DNA of 64,000 bases, from contig JACKEV010000012.1 of assembly GCA_020632795.1 (NCBI GenBank), positions 124,001 to 188,000 on the forward strand, given 5' to 3'. Origin of the DNA: Alphaproteobacteria bacterium (GTDB taxonomy: Bacteria > Myxococcota_A > UBA796 > CAJQPC01). Shown here in pieces: positions 32,593-42,014 of this stretch. Positions within the stretch are counted from its first letter, which is position 1. Every line of letters begins with the position of its first letter. A program made the translations under genes and the position numbers. The notes below the pieces were generated by a model. That model searched no databases. It saw only the letters and a program-made list of their open reading frames with translations, and was not told where the DNA came from.

Positions 32593-35088
32593 CGGCGGCG
32601 TCCACCCGTCTCCGTCCACGTCCAGCAGGATGGCGCTGGAGGCCGCCCACGGCGTGCGCGACCAGATGGGGCTCATCGGGCTGTCGCCCTCGGCGACCAC
32701 GACGTAGGTGGCGTCGGTGGCCGACGTCAGGCGGAACGAAGCGGTGTCGCCCTCGACGACCTCGACGGGCTCGCCGTCCTTGAAGAGGGTGATGCGATCG
32801 GTGCGGATCCAGCTCGGCGACAGCGCACGGACCTCCAGGGAGGTGCCGGCGGTCACCAGCGTGCCCGGGGGCACGGACATCTCCAGGAAGGCCCCCATCG
32901 ACGCGATGGTCCCCCGCGCCCGCATGGCCGCGACCAGCCCGGCGGGGGAGGTGTCCGTCGTGCGCAGGAAGGTGAGGCTGTGGCCGACGTGCCCGGACAT
33001 CGGGCCGTGGGCGTCGCTGACCCCCACCGGCGTCACCAGCACGCCCCGGTTGATGAGGTCGAGGTAGAAGGCGAAGTAGTCCTCCCAGTCCCCGCTGTTG
33101 AGGGCCTCGACCGCCTCGAAGTCGTCGACCCACTTGTCCGGGTCGGCGAAGGTGCCCGGGGACCAGCCCGCCATGTCCGCGACCCCGTTGTCGGTGGGGT
33201 GGTTCATCTGGAGCACGATGTCCCCGTGCCGGTCGCGCAGGATGCGGTTCTGATCGGCCAGGGTGTCCACCAGCTCGTTCCACCACAGCCAGGCGCCGCC
33301 GTTGGGCTCCTCGTCGACGCTCTCCAGGGGCCAGGCGTTGACGTGGCCGCGGGGCACGGGGCTGACCTCATCGGCGACCACGCTCCCCAGCACCCCGTCC
33401 AGGCCCAGCGGACCGAGGAGGGGCCGGTAGTCGGCGACGTGGTCGTGGTCGGTGCCGAAGTGGAGGTCCAGGCCCACGGCGGCGGCGACCAGCAGGCGGT
33501 CGGTCATGGTGCAGTTGCCGTCGTTGGACGGCGCGGCGTGGCTGTGGGGGTCGGCGACCACCCAGCCCTCGGGGTCGTAGGCGGCGGGCAGGGTGAAATC
33601 GACCGAGACGGTCTCCCCGGCGGCGACGGAGACCTCGGCGCTGTCCAGCTCATAGCGGAGGCCGCGCCAGGCGAGCACGTCGTAGTCGCCGGGCTCGACC
33701 GGCACACGCACCGTGCCGTCCACCGCCCAGCCCACCGCCGCGAGGCCGTTGGGGGCGCTGGGGTGCAGGCGGCGGTCCCGACTCGGCGCCCCGGCGGCCC
33801 AGGACACCCGGGCCTCGAAGGGCAGGCCGTCGTCGACGCTCAGGGCCAGCCAGCCGGGCTCGGCCAGGGCCTCGGGGTCGTCCTCGGCGGCCACGCCGCG
33901 CCCCTCGGCCAGGGGGATGGGGGTGGCGCCCTCGGCGATGGCGGTGAGGGCGCGCGCCCGGATCTCGGGGGCGGCGTAGGGGCCGTAGTCCGGGGCGCCC
34001 TCGGCGATGTTGCGGTGCATCCCGGGGCCCAGGCCCGAGGCCACGATCCGGTGGTCGCTGCCTGTGGGCACGTCGGCGGACCAGCGGCCCTCGTCGTCGG
34101 TGATGGCCAGGGTGTACGGCGCCTCGTCGACGAGCACGTTCACCCAGGCGCCGGCCACCGGGCCGTCCGGGGCGGTGACGGTGCCCTCCAGGGTCTCGGT
34201 GGCGACCTCGTTCAGCGCGAGCCAGGCGTCGGTGAGGGCGGCGAGGTCGGGGGCGACGCCGTAGAAGCGCACGTAGCTGGTGCTCTCGCCGGGCTGGAGG
34301 GTGACGGTGGGGCCGAAGCCGATGGCCGCCTCGGCCAGCGACGCCAGCAGGCTGGCGCCGGCACCCAGCTCGAACGCGGTCCCGGGGGCGGGGAAGAGGC
34401 CCAGCGCCGCCTCGTTGCGCTGACCGATGAAGCCGCTCCAGGGCAGGGTGGTGGCGTCGGGCTCGTCCAGGCCGACGCCCGGGGTCCACTTCCAGCTCGC
34501 GTCCAACGACGCGATGAGGAGGTCCCCCGGGGCGAAGGTGGCCTCGTCGTCGGTGGCGGTGATGGTGGTGACCACGGCCAGCAGGGGGCTGTCGGCGTCC
34601 AGCACGTAGTCGGTGCGCATGTAGAGGCCGAGGTCGGGCACCAGGTCGGGGTACTCCAGCGCCCCGGTGGCCAGGGCCATGGGAGACTCCGGCCCGGAGA
34701 CCCGCACCGAGGCGCGCCCCGTGGCGGTGCCGTCAGCAAGGATCTCGATGCGCTCGACCTCATGGAGGCGCGCGATGCCAACCATGCCCGCCCACTCATC
34801 CACCAGATCGCGGCCGGGCTGGCCCTCGGGGCGGACCACGTCGGCGTCGATGAGCGCGCCGGGCTGCTGGAGGTAGTAGCTGCTGGGGCGCAGGCCCTGG
34901 ATGATGAACCGCGCGCGGTCGTTGTAGAGCTTGAGGTCGCCCACCCGACCCTCCGCGGAGATCCCGCCGAACAGGGCGTCGGGGTCGGTGACGACGCCGG
35001 CCCGGACCTCGCCGGGCCCGAGGGGCGTGGTGAGGTCGATGGGGTCCGCGGGCTCGGGGGTCGCGCAGGCGAGCCAAAGCAACAACAT
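32575..35088 (-). CDS. PHP-superfamily (CehA/McbA-like) metallohydrolase lipoprotein
   Basis: An 837-residue protein with lipobox LLLWLAC (Cys8). Residues about 25-540 are beta-rich, including a carboxypeptidase-regulatory-like fold near 300-345. The C-terminal part has the PHP metal motifs DPHSHAAPS, FGTDHDH, LQMNHPTD and VSDAHG. This places it with CehA/McbA-type hydrolases of the PHP superfamily, probably acting in the periplasm or at the surface on an unknown phosphate or ester. The final 6 codons overlap the neighbouring lipoprotein gene. Confidence 0.82.
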   Translation of the reverse strand: MLLLWLACATPEPADPIDLTTPLGPGEVRAGVVTDPDALFGGISAEGRVGDLKLYNDRARFIIQGLRPSSYYLQQPGALIDADVVRPEGQPGRDLVDEWAGMVGIARLHEVERIEILADGTATGRASVRVSGPESPMALATGALEYPDLVPDLGLYMRTDYVLDADSPLLAVVTTITATDDEATFAPGDLLIASLDASWKWTPGVGLDEPDATTLPWSGFIGQRNEAALGLFPAPGTAFELGAGASLLASLAEAAIGFGPTVTLQPGESTSYVRFYGVAPDLAALTDAWLALNEVATETLEGTVTAPDGPVAGAWVNVLVDEAPYTLAITDDEGRWSADVPTGSDHRIVASGLGPGMHRNIAEGAPDYGPYAAPEIRARALTAIAEGATPIPLAEGRGVAAEDDPEALAEPGWLALSVDDGLPFEARVSWAAGAPSRDRRLHPSAPNGLAAVGWAVDGTVRVPVEPGDYDVLAWRGLRYELDSAEVSVAAGETVSVDFTLPAAYDPEGWVVADPHSHAAPSNDGNCTMTDRLLVAAAVGLDLHFGTDHDHVADYRPLLGPLGLDGVLGSVVADEVSPVPRGHVNAWPLESVDEEPNGGAWLWWNELVDTLADQNRILRDRHGDIVLQMNHPTDNGVADMAGWSPGTFADPDKWVDDFEAVEALNSGDWEDYFAFYLDLINRGVLVTPVGVSDAHGPMSGHVGHSLTFLRTTDTSPAGLVAAMRARGTIASMGAFLEMSVPPGTLVTAGTSLEVRALSPSWIRTDRITLFKDGEPVEVVEGDTASFRLTSATDATYVVVAEGDSPMSPIWSRTPWAASSAILLDVDGDGWTPPLGGFE

Positions 35089-35150
35089 GGTGACGGTCTC
35101 CGGTCAGTCCGGTGGGGGCAGCCTGAACCTACTCCGTGTTTCCCGTTCGG

Positions 35151-35156
35151 GATAGT
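35151..35156 (+). promoter_or_regulatory. Possible -10 element, leaderless start at 35165
   Basis: GATAGT ends 8 bp before the ATG at 35165, no Shine-Dalgarno is present and no clear -35 is seen. RNA starting at or next to the ATG is possible. Confidence 0.3.
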
Positions 35157-35164
35157 CTCCATAT

Positions 35165-36085
35165 ATGGCGACCGTCGCGATCCGCTGCCCCGGCTGCGGG
35201 GCCAACGACCCCAGCACCCCGGATGACCACGGCATCCACACCTGCGCGTTCTGCAGCACCCGCTACAAGATGAGCGGCCAGGTGGCCACCCGCATGCCCG
35301 CCCCGGAGCCGGAGCCCCCGGTGCTGCCCGGGGGCACGACGCTGTGGGTGATCGGCGGCGTCGTCATCACGGTGATGACCGCCATCGGGGTGGCCTCCGC
35401 GGTCGTCGCCGTGCAGCCCAAGGAGCCCGAGTACACGCTGCCCGACGCGCCGGCCATCACCTGGGTGGAGCCCTCCACCACCAGCAGCGACGTCGCCCCG
35501 CCCGAGGAGCCCGCCGCCACCTTCACCATGCACAGCACGCGCATGAGCCTGGGCACCACCTTCTACGTCTACGGCGAGATCGAGAACACCACCCGGACGG
35601 TGACCCTCGACAAGGTCGAGGTGGTCGTGGTGCTCAAGGACGAGGCGGGCGACGAGGTGGGCACCGACCACGGCTACGCGGTCCGCGACGTGGTGCCCCC
35701 CGGCGGGCGCACGCCCATCTCCATCCTGGTCAGCGACCCCCCGCCCTTCGCCTCGATGGAGTTCGAGGTGGTCCCCAAGAAGGCCACCTGGACGCCCACC
35801 CAGGTCGAGGGCCTGCGGGTGGAGGCCGGCCCGCTGGTCCAGGACCGCTCGTTCTGGAAGGCGACGGGCAAGGTCTTCAACGAGGGCAGCGTCGACGCCC
35901 GCTTCGTGGAGATCGAGATCGTCGGCCGCGACGCCGAGGGCCTCATCGTGGGCGTGGACACCACCTACGCCAAGGGCGACGTGCTCAAGGCCGGGTCCTC
36001 GGCGCGCTTCGACACCAGCATGGTGAGCTTCGCGCGCACGCCGACGAAGGTGGAGTACGCGGTGTCGGGGCGGCCGGCGGAGTAG
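35165..36085 (+). CDS. Zinc-ribbon membrane protein with FxLYD-like domains
   Basis: A 306-residue protein. A cytoplasmic zinc ribbon (Cys8-x2-Cys11 ... Cys27-x2-Cys30) is followed by one membrane helix (about 59-82), a Pro-rich linker, and two tandem beta domains (FYVYGEIENTTRTVTLDKVEVVVVL and WKATGKVFNEGSVDARFVEI) of the FxLYD type seen in envelope proteins. Function is unknown. It converges on the GYF/SH3 protein gene with a 10-bp gap, and that protein has a similar C-terminal domain, so they may work together (inference). Confidence 0.78.
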   Translation: MATVAIRCPGCGANDPSTPDDHGIHTCAFCSTRYKMSGQVATRMPAPEPEPPVLPGGTTLWVIGGVVITVMTAIGVASAVVAVQPKEPEYTLPDAPAITWVEPSTTSSDVAPPEEPAATFTMHSTRMSLGTTFYVYGEIENTTRTVTLDKVEVVVVLKDEAGDEVGTDHGYAVRDVVPPGGRTPISILVSDPPPFASMEFEVVPKKATWTPTQVEGLRVEAGPLVQDRSFWKATGKVFNEGSVDARFVEIEIVGRDAEGLIVGVDTTYAKGDVLKAGSSARFDTSMVSFARTPTKVEYAVSGRPAE

Positions 36086-36095
36086 GGTAGCGCCC

Positions 36096-37094
36096 CTACT
36101 TCCTGTCGTTCGGCACCGCCCGGACCTCGAGGATGTCGATGTTGGCCTCATTGAAGCCCGTCGACTCCATCTCGACCTCGACGCCGTCGGACCAGCGCAG
36201 GTTCAGCTCCTCGTCGTCCTTGACCAATTCGTCGAACATCGCGGTGGTCATCAGGCGCTTCTCACCGTCGCGCTGCTCGGGGGCCAGGGTGCCCACCATC
36301 ACGGCTTCGTAGCGCGGGATGTGGCCCTCGATGGGGATCTCGACCTTCTCCAGCTCCTTGCCGCTGGCGTCCTTGACCGTGGCCAGCAGCACGACGTCTG
36401 TCATGATGAACTTGGAGTCGTTCTTGAGCAGGAACTGGAAGATGGTGAGCGCCTCGTTGCGCTGGTCGAGCTGGAGCCAGCTCGCGTTCTTCACCGAGAT
36501 GTAGCGGTCGGGGTTGTAGAGCGGGTCGTAGTCGTCCCGGGTCTCCTTGCCGGCGAAGAAGTACGCCGGCACGACGTGGTCGGCCTTGACGTAGCCCTCG
36601 GCGCCCACGTCGTTGGAGACGTGGTACCAGTCCCCGCGCTTGCCCAGGATGGCCACCTCGGAGTCCTTGTCGAGCGTGGACTTGATGGAGCCGTCGGGCT
36701 TGTCGTACAGCGGCGCGTCGGGCTGGGTGATGAGCATCTCGGTCATCGCCAGCCCGCCCTCGCCGAGCAGATCCAGCTCACCCTCCTGGGGGAGCTGGTT
36801 GTAGTAGTGCCAGGCGCCGTAGCCCCCGCCGAGGATGACCAGCAGGAGCGCGATCAGGATGGGGGTGGTGTTGGTGGACTTCGGCAGGTCGTCGTAGTCG
36901 TCGTGGCCGCCGCCAGCTGACTTGAGGCGGCCCTTCAGCTCCGGGATCTCGGAGGCGTAGAGCCAGTCGGCTGCACCGGGGGGCTGGATCATGTCGGTCG
37001 AGGACAGCTCGCCCTTGTCCGCGAGCTGCTTGAGCTCCTCGAGATCCTGGACCGTGAACTGCCGGTCCCCTTGGGAGACGAGCCATCGGCTCAT
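36096..37094 (-). CDS. GYF_2-SH3b membrane protein
   Basis: A 332-residue protein. Residues 1-60 (RWLVSQGDRQFTVQDLEEL ... ADWLYASEIPEL) look like a GYF_2/DUF4339 domain. One membrane helix lies at about 76-95. A bacterial SH3 domain (about 118-170, DKPDGSIKSTLDKDSEVAILG and GDWYHVS) follows, and then a beta domain resembling the FxLYD-like parts of the 35165 product. The sidedness would put the GYF-like part in the cytoplasm and SH3b outside. No enzyme motif. The rhomboid at 52657 carries a related N-terminal domain. Confidence 0.8.
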   Translation of the reverse strand: MSRWLVSQGDRQFTVQDLEELKQLADKGELSSTDMIQPPGAADWLYASEIPELKGRLKSAGGGHDDYDDLPKSTNTTPILIALLLVILGGGYGAWHYYNQLPQEGELDLLGEGGLAMTEMLITQPDAPLYDKPDGSIKSTLDKDSEVAILGKRGDWYHVSNDVGAEGYVKADHVVPAYFFAGKETRDDYDPLYNPDRYISVKNASWLQLDQRNEALTIFQFLLKNDSKFIMTDVVLLATVKDASGKELEKVEIPIEGHIPRYEAVMVGTLAPEQRDGEKRLMTTAMFDELVKDDEELNLRWSDGVEVEMESTGFNEANIDILEVRAVPNDRK

Positions 37095-37188
37095 GAGAGG
37101 TTCCTCCGTTGCCTGGAGTCCGGGGTCCCTTGGTCTTTACTGGTCATCCCGCTCCGGTCAAGCGACTGTTCCCCCGGGGGGTGGCCCG

Positions 37189-37217
37189 TTGACCCAATGT
37201 TCACCAACCCGTTATGC
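37189..37217 (+). promoter_or_regulatory. Candidate sigma-70 promoter of the flavodoxin-like gene
   Basis: TTGACC (37189-37194) and TTATGC (37212-37217) are separated by 17 bp, with the ATG at 37236. The predicted leader is about 12 nt. Confidence 0.42.
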
Positions 37218-37235
37218 CCTTGAACCCGGCTGAAC

Positions 37236-37679
37236 ATGCCCTTCAAACCACTCCGGCTCCTGATCGCCTACGACGACACGCGCGGCCTGTGCGGTCGCGT
37301 CGTGCCGGACCTCAAGCAGCGTCTGGAGGATCGCGCGTTCGAGGTCACCCTGCTCGAGATCGGCGACACGCCCCCGGAGGTCGACCTGGCCTCGTTCGAC
37401 GGCCTCGTCCTGGGCACCCCCGCTTTCGGCCTCGGCTGGCGGGGGGTGGGCCCCACCGAGCGGGTCCGGCGCTTCATCGAAGCCCAGGAGGACCTCGACG
37501 AGGTCCGCGTGGCGGTCTTCTGCGTCTACGAGCTGGCGCCGGGCTGGACCCTGCGCAACACCCGCCAGCTCGTGCTCGATCATGGCGGTGAGGTGGTCTG
37601 CGCCCACGCCTACGCCGCTCTGAGACCGCAGGCCGACGCCCACGTCCTCCCGGCCGAGTGCATGGTCCGGATCCGCTGA
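37236..37679 (+). CDS. Flavodoxin-like protein
   Basis: A 147-residue alpha/beta protein. It opens with LRLLIAYDDTRGLCGRVVPDL, where flavodoxins have the phosphate loop after strand 1, and continues with DLASFDGLVLGTPAFGLGW, resembling the second FMN loop. The phosphate loop is DDTRGLCG rather than the standard TxTGxT, so FMN binding is uncertain. It is a stand-alone gene in a divergent/co-directional gap, 38 bp before a lipoprotein gene. Confidence 0.65.
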   Translation: MPFKPLRLLIAYDDTRGLCGRVVPDLKQRLEDRAFEVTLLEIGDTPPEVDLASFDGLVLGTPAFGLGWRGVGPTERVRRFIEAQEDLDEVRVAVFCVYELAPGWTLRNTRQLVLDHGGEVVCAHAYAALRPQADAHVLPAECMVRIR

Positions 37680-37703
37680 TTCGTCCGGGCGCCTTCGACG
37701 CGG

Positions 37704-37709
37704 TATACT
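37704..37709 (+). promoter_or_regulatory. -10 element with probable leaderless start
   Basis: TATACT ends 7 bp before the A of ATG 37717, exactly where transcription would begin. There is no Shine-Dalgarno (only CCGCCG), so the lipoprotein mRNA is probably leaderless. A -35 match is weak. Confidence 0.45.
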
Positions 37710-37716
37710 TCCGCCG

Positions 37717-38238
37717 ATGACAACGAGACCCGCACGACTTTCGCTGGCCTTCACCGCGCTCGGGCTCCTGCTCGGCTGCGAGCCGCCGCCCTACAACTCG
37801 GACAGCGGGGGCAGCAAGACGCCGTCCATCGACTTCATCTTCCCGATCTCCAGCGCGGACGTGGTGCTGTGCAACAGCTTCATGGTCTCGGTGGACATCG
37901 ACAACCTCACCCTCAACCCGGGCTTCTACGAGAGCGAGCTGGAGCCGACCGAGGGCGAGGGCCACTGGCACCTCAACCTGCCGGCGGGCCTCGGCGGGGG
38001 CGTGGTCGCGCTCGGTGAGCCCTATGGCTTCGTCGACGTCTCCGACCAGAACCCCGACCCGAACACCACCTACGCGTTCGAGGCCGAGCTGGTGGACAAC
38101 ACCCATGTCCCGCTGCCGGGCATCGCAGTGGACGTGGTCGAGGTCCGCATCGACGAGTCCGACACCGACGGCGACGGCAACCTGGACTGCCAGGGCGGCG
38201 GCGCAGGCTACGGCTCCGACGACGACACCGGCGGCTGA
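37717..38238 (+). CDS. Lipoprotein, unknown function
   Basis: A 173-residue protein with an Arg-containing N-region, hydrophobic core and lipobox LLLGC (Cys21), then CEPPPYNSDSGGS. The mature domain has repeated short beta segments (VSVDIDNLTLNPGFYESEL), a HWHLN motif and ends with an acidic DTDGDGNLDC and SDDDTGG tail. The stop lies 2 bp before the Ser/Thr kinase start, so the two are co-transcribed. It could be the surface partner or input of that kinase (inference). Confidence 0.82.
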   Translation: MTTRPARLSLAFTALGLLLGCEPPPYNSDSGGSKTPSIDFIFPISSADVVLCNSFMVSVDIDNLTLNPGFYESELEPTEGEGHWHLNLPAGLGGGVVALGEPYGFVDVSDQNPDPNTTYAFEAELVDNTHVPLPGIAVDVVEVRIDESDTDGDGNLDCQGGGAGYGSDDDTGG

Positions 38239-38240
38239 CC

Positions 38241-40025
38241 ATGGGCGCAGGACGCCGGTTCAACCTCATCCGCGAGCTGGGCAGCGGCGCCTTCGGCACG
38301 GTCTATCTGGCCGAGATGGAGTCGCTGGGCGGCTTCAAGAAGGAGGTCGCCCTCAAGCTCCTGCGGCCTGAGGTGGGGGACCGCTCCGACGCCGGGCGCC
38401 GCCTGCGCGACGAGGCCCGATTGCTCGGCCGCCTGCGCCACCGACACATCGTCCAGGTCGACGATCTGGTGCGGGTCGACGGCCGGTGGGCCGTGGTCAT
38501 GGAGCACGTCCCCGGCGCGGACCTGGAGGCCATCCTCCAGGCCACCCACAAGGCCGAGGAGGACGTCCCCCCCCTCGCGGCGGTGGAGATCGTGCGCGCG
38601 ATGGCGCTGGCCCTGGACAGCGCCTACACCGGGGTCACCGCCCAGGGCGAGCCCCTGCGGGTGGTCCACCGGGACATCAAGCCCTCCAACGTGCGCCTGA
38701 GCGAGCAGGGGGAGATCAAGGTCCTCGACTTCGGCATCGCCCGCGCCGAGTTCGAGGAGCGCGAGGCCAAGACCGGCCGCGTCCGCTACGGCTCGGTGGG
38801 CTACATGTCGCCCGAGCGCCTGCTGGGCGAGCCCGAGACCGCCGCGGGGGACGTCTACGCCCTGGGCGTGGTGCTCTACGAGCTGCTGCTCGGCGAGACC
38901 TTCGGCCGGGTCAAGCTGGCCCCGGACCAGCAGCAGAACCAGCTCCGGCTCGCCCAGGCCCGCCTGCGGGTCAAGCTGGGGGAGGGCTCCGCAGCCGAGG
39001 CCGCCGAGCCCGTGGTGCAGCTCATCTCCGAGACCCTCGCCTACGACGTGGGCGACCGCCCCACCGCCGCCGACGTCGCCGAGCGCCTCCGCGAGCTGAC
39101 CCGCCGCATCCCCGGCGAGGACGTCCACGGCTTCGCCGCCCGCTTCGTGCCCCGGGTCGCCCAGCTCCTGGGGGACGAGAGCCACCCCGTCGACGGCACC
39201 CTCTCCGAGGAGGCGTTCACCACCAGCCAGGCCGACGCGATGGCGACCTTCATCGCCCAGCGTGGCAGCTCCGACGAGTTCGCGGCCACCGATGTGCGGG
39301 CCCCCTCGCTGGCCGCCCTGGTCGACGACGGCGCCACCACCGCCATCTCCGACGGGCTCATCGCCTCCGGGGCGCTGGAGCCCGAGCGCCCGGAGTGGGA
39401 CGAGCCAGCCCCCTCCGGCGGGCGCGGCGTGGTGGCCGCCATCGCCGTGGCGGTGGCCCTGCTGGTCGCCCTGGTGGGCTACGCGCTGATCAAGCCCGCG
39501 CCCTCCGACACCCAGCCGCCCGGCGAGCTGGTCCCGCCCGGCCCGGCGATGATCACCGCTCCCCCGGAGCCGACCCCGCCGCCGGTGGAGGCGCCGTCCG
39601 ACGCGCCCGCCGTGGCGGACGCGCCGCCCGAGGACCTCCCCGCCGATCCGCCCGTCGCGTCGCCCCCCGCGGAGGCGCCCCCGTCGGAGACCCCCACGCC
39701 ATCGGCCACATCCAAGGTCGATCCGCCGAAGGCCCCGCCGCCGGAGGACGACGGAAGCGCCGCCCCCGACACGCCCCCCGTCAACCCGGACGCGCCCCGG
39801 CTGCGGGCGGTCAAGGTCACGGTCAACGGGGCCTCCAAGGTGCGCGCCCGCTGCGGCGACCGCGACGCCAGCGGCGCCAGCTCCGCGCTCGTGCGCGACC
39901 TGCCCGCCGGGACCTGCGTGGTCACCGCCACGATCGACGGGGCGGACTACACCGCCAGCCTCATGGTCGACCAGCCCAAGGGGGTCACCTGCGCCGTTGA
40001 AGGAGACACCCTCGCATGTCGCTGA
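38241..40025 (+). CDS. Membrane Ser/Thr protein kinase
   Basis: A 594-residue kinase. The catalytic domain (about 7-290) has GSGAFGTVY (14-22), Lys39, HRDIKPSN (Asp145), DFG (163-165) and GYMSPERL. A membrane helix lies at about 394-416, after which a Pro/Ala/Asp-rich periplasmic linker leads to a small Cys-containing C-terminal beta domain (RLRAVKVTVNGASKVRARCG). Its last 10 bp overlap the next gene (start 40016) in another frame, so it sits in an operon of lipoprotein, kinase and secreted protein. Confidence 0.92.
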   Translation: MGAGRRFNLIRELGSGAFGTVYLAEMESLGGFKKEVALKLLRPEVGDRSDAGRRLRDEARLLGRLRHRHIVQVDDLVRVDGRWAVVMEHVPGADLEAILQATHKAEEDVPPLAAVEIVRAMALALDSAYTGVTAQGEPLRVVHRDIKPSNVRLSEQGEIKVLDFGIARAEFEEREAKTGRVRYGSVGYMSPERLLGEPETAAGDVYALGVVLYELLLGETFGRVKLAPDQQQNQLRLAQARLRVKLGEGSAAEAAEPVVQLISETLAYDVGDRPTAADVAERLRELTRRIPGEDVHGFAARFVPRVAQLLGDESHPVDGTLSEEAFTTSQADAMATFIAQRGSSDEFAATDVRAPSLAALVDDGATTAISDGLIASGALEPERPEWDEPAPSGGRGVVAAIAVAVALLVALVGYALIKPAPSDTQPPGELVPPGPAMITAPPEPTPPPVEAPSDAPAVADAPPEDLPADPPVASPPAEAPPSETPTPSATSKVDPPKAPPPEDDGSAAPDTPPVNPDAPRLRAVKVTVNGASKVRARCGDRDASGASSALVRDLPAGTCVVTATIDGADYTASLMVDQPKGVTCAVEGDTLACR

Positions 40026-41434
40026 CGCTCCTGATGCTGCTCGCCCCGGCCTGGGCCGGCGGCTCCCTGCTCCGGCTCGACGTCGAGGCCGACCCCACGC
40101 TGCGCCCTGATCTCCGGGACACCCCCTTGGAGCGGGCCTTCCCGACCCGCGACTTCTCGATGGCGGACACCCAGGCCCTCGCCCGGCTGGACGCCGAGCT
40201 GGAGGCGGTGCGCCCCCTCGCCGACGAGTTCGACGGCGAGCTGCAGATCATGAGCCGCCTCGACGCGGTGATCTCCGACATCTCCGTGGTCCGCGACGAG
40301 GCCGACCGGGACCTGCTGCGTCGGGCGCTCCTGTTCCAGGGCTTCGCCGTGCAGCGCTACTTCCAGGACCAGCTCGCCGACGACCCTGCCGCCGCGCCCT
40401 ACCGGGTGGAGATGAACGGCCAGGTGCTCGTCAAGCCCTGGGTGGACGCCGTCGCCCTCGACCCGGACCACACGCTCGACGCGGACGAGATCCCCGGGCA
40501 GGACGAGCTGCGCGCCTTCGACGAGGCCCGCGCCCAGGTTCGCCTGGCCCCCAAGGCCACGATCCATGCCGCCGACCTGCCCCCGGGGGCGGCTCTGGTG
40601 GTGGACGGTCGGGCCCCCGACCCCGGGCCCCGGGTCTATGTGCCCCCCGGCCAGCACCGGATCGCGGTGGTGCAGGACGGCGTGATCCTCGCCCGGCAGG
40701 CCGCGCGTCTGTCGTCCGGCGCCGAGCTGGAGGTCGAGGTGCCCGCGATGGCGGCCGACCTGATGGGCATGACCGCCCTCCTGGCCACCCAGCCCCCCAA
40801 CGCGGTCCTGCCCGAGGGCGTGCCCGACCGGCTGGCCGCGCTGGAGCAGCCGGTGGTGCTGGCGGTCCAGGGCAAGAAGGACGTGCTGCTGTACGAGGTC
40901 TCCGGCTCGGACGTGATGCTCCTGGGCGCGCCCGCTGGCGACGGTCCGGACGAGCCCTGGCTGAACCTGCACGCCCGCGTCGGCGGGGGCTGGGTGTACG
41001 ACGGCAACTGGTTCCTGGCCCAGCCGGGTGCGGCCCCCTACGAGCGCAGCACCGTGAACGCCGGCGCGCCTGTGCTTGGCGTGGCGCTCTCGGCCCGCCG
41101 GGGCATGCTGGCGGGCGCGGCGGGGGTCGACCTGCTGCTGCCGCTGGGCGCCTGGCACGCGGTCCCCAGCGGAGACGGCGAGGTTCGCCTGCGCACCCAC
41201 CCCTATGTGGCGGTGGGCGTGCCCTGGGTGCAGGCCACCGGCGGGTTCCTGTTCCCCTGGCACCCGACCGTCGGCCTGCGGGCCACGGTGCCGGTGGGAC
41301 GCATCATCGAGATCAGCGGCGCGGCCCTCTACGGCGTGCCCGTCGCCCTGGATCGGGGCGAGGAACCAGCGTTCGAGGCGGATCGAACCCTCGCGGCGTG
41401 GCTCTCGGTGGGCACCCGCTTCGGGCTGCGCTGA
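40016..41434 (+). CDS. Secreted or outer-membrane protein with PEGA-like segment
   Basis: A 472-residue protein with a signal peptide ending near AWAGG. The N-terminal 150 residues are helical and acidic. A beta segment (PPGAALVVDGRAPDPGPRVYVPPGQHRIAVVQDG, about 188-220) has the PEGA look. The last 180 residues consist of amphipathic strands and end in SVGTRFGLR, compatible with an outer-membrane barrel. It overlaps the upstream kinase gene by 10 bp and is probably co-expressed with it. No known family. Confidence 0.75.
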   Translation: MSLTLLMLLAPAWAGGSLLRLDVEADPTLRPDLRDTPLERAFPTRDFSMADTQALARLDAELEAVRPLADEFDGELQIMSRLDAVISDISVVRDEADRDLLRRALLFQGFAVQRYFQDQLADDPAAAPYRVEMNGQVLVKPWVDAVALDPDHTLDADEIPGQDELRAFDEARAQVRLAPKATIHAADLPPGAALVVDGRAPDPGPRVYVPPGQHRIAVVQDGVILARQAARLSSGAELEVEVPAMAADLMGMTALLATQPPNAVLPEGVPDRLAALEQPVVLAVQGKKDVLLYEVSGSDVMLLGAPAGDGPDEPWLNLHARVGGGWVYDGNWFLAQPGAAPYERSTVNAGAPVLGVALSARRGMLAGAAGVDLLLPLGAWHAVPSGDGEVRLRTHPYVAVGVPWVQATGGFLFPWHPTVGLRATVPVGRIIEISGAALYGVPVALDRGEEPAFEADRTLAAWLSVGTRFGLR

Positions 41435-41501
41435 AGCAGGGAAGCCCCGCGTCCGGTGGCGGGTCCCGGATCCCGGAGGAATCCTGAAGATGGAGGAGAC
41501 C

Positions 41502-42014
41502 ATGAGACGGACTCTGCTGCTGCTCCCCCTGGCGGTCGCCTGCGGGGACAAGGACGCGAGCGACGACAGCACGCCGCCCGAGGCTTTCGCCCCCGCGGAG
41601 GGCCACTGGTCGGTGATCGCGCAGACCGTGCCCCTCGACGAGTGCGGCTTCTTCACCCCCGACGCCGAGGACACCGCCCAGGAGGTGTACGGCTTCACCC
41701 TGACCCTCTTCAACGAGGCCACGTTCTACGTGCTGGGGGACGAAGAGGGCGCCGAGCGGCTGCTGTGTACCCTGGACGACCACGACTTCTCCTGCGAGTC
41801 CAGCGCCCGGTCCGACCTCATCGGCGGCGGTCAGGCCACCCTCACCGTCACCGAGAGCCCCGCCGGCACCTTCGTGGACGAGCGCCACGTCAACGTCCAG
41901 GTCGGGCTGGAGGCCACCTGCGAGGGCTCCGGCTGCGCGGCGGCGGAGGCCCAGCTCGGCATCACCTTCCCCTGCTCGGCGCGCATCGAGAACAGCTCCG
42001 AGGTGGACGGCTGA
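41502..42014 (+). CDS. Lipoprotein, unknown function
   Basis: A 170-residue protein with an RR-containing N-region and lipobox AVAC (Cys14), then GDKDASDDS. The mature part has several Cys (ECGF, LLCTL, SCES, TCEGSGC, FPCS), suggesting disulfides. ATG 41502 is preferred because GGAGG is 5-6 bp upstream, but ATG 41490, also with GGAGGA upstream, is possible. Its stop overlaps the next ATG (TGATG), so it is coupled to the HD-domain gene. Confidence 0.78.
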   Translation: MRRTLLLLPLAVACGDKDASDDSTPPEAFAPAEGHWSVIAQTVPLDECGFFTPDAEDTAQEVYGFTLTLFNEATFYVLGDEEGAERLLCTLDDHDFSCESSARSDLIGGGQATLTVTESPAGTFVDERHVNVQVGLEATCEGSGCAAAEAQLGITFPCSARIENSSEVDG

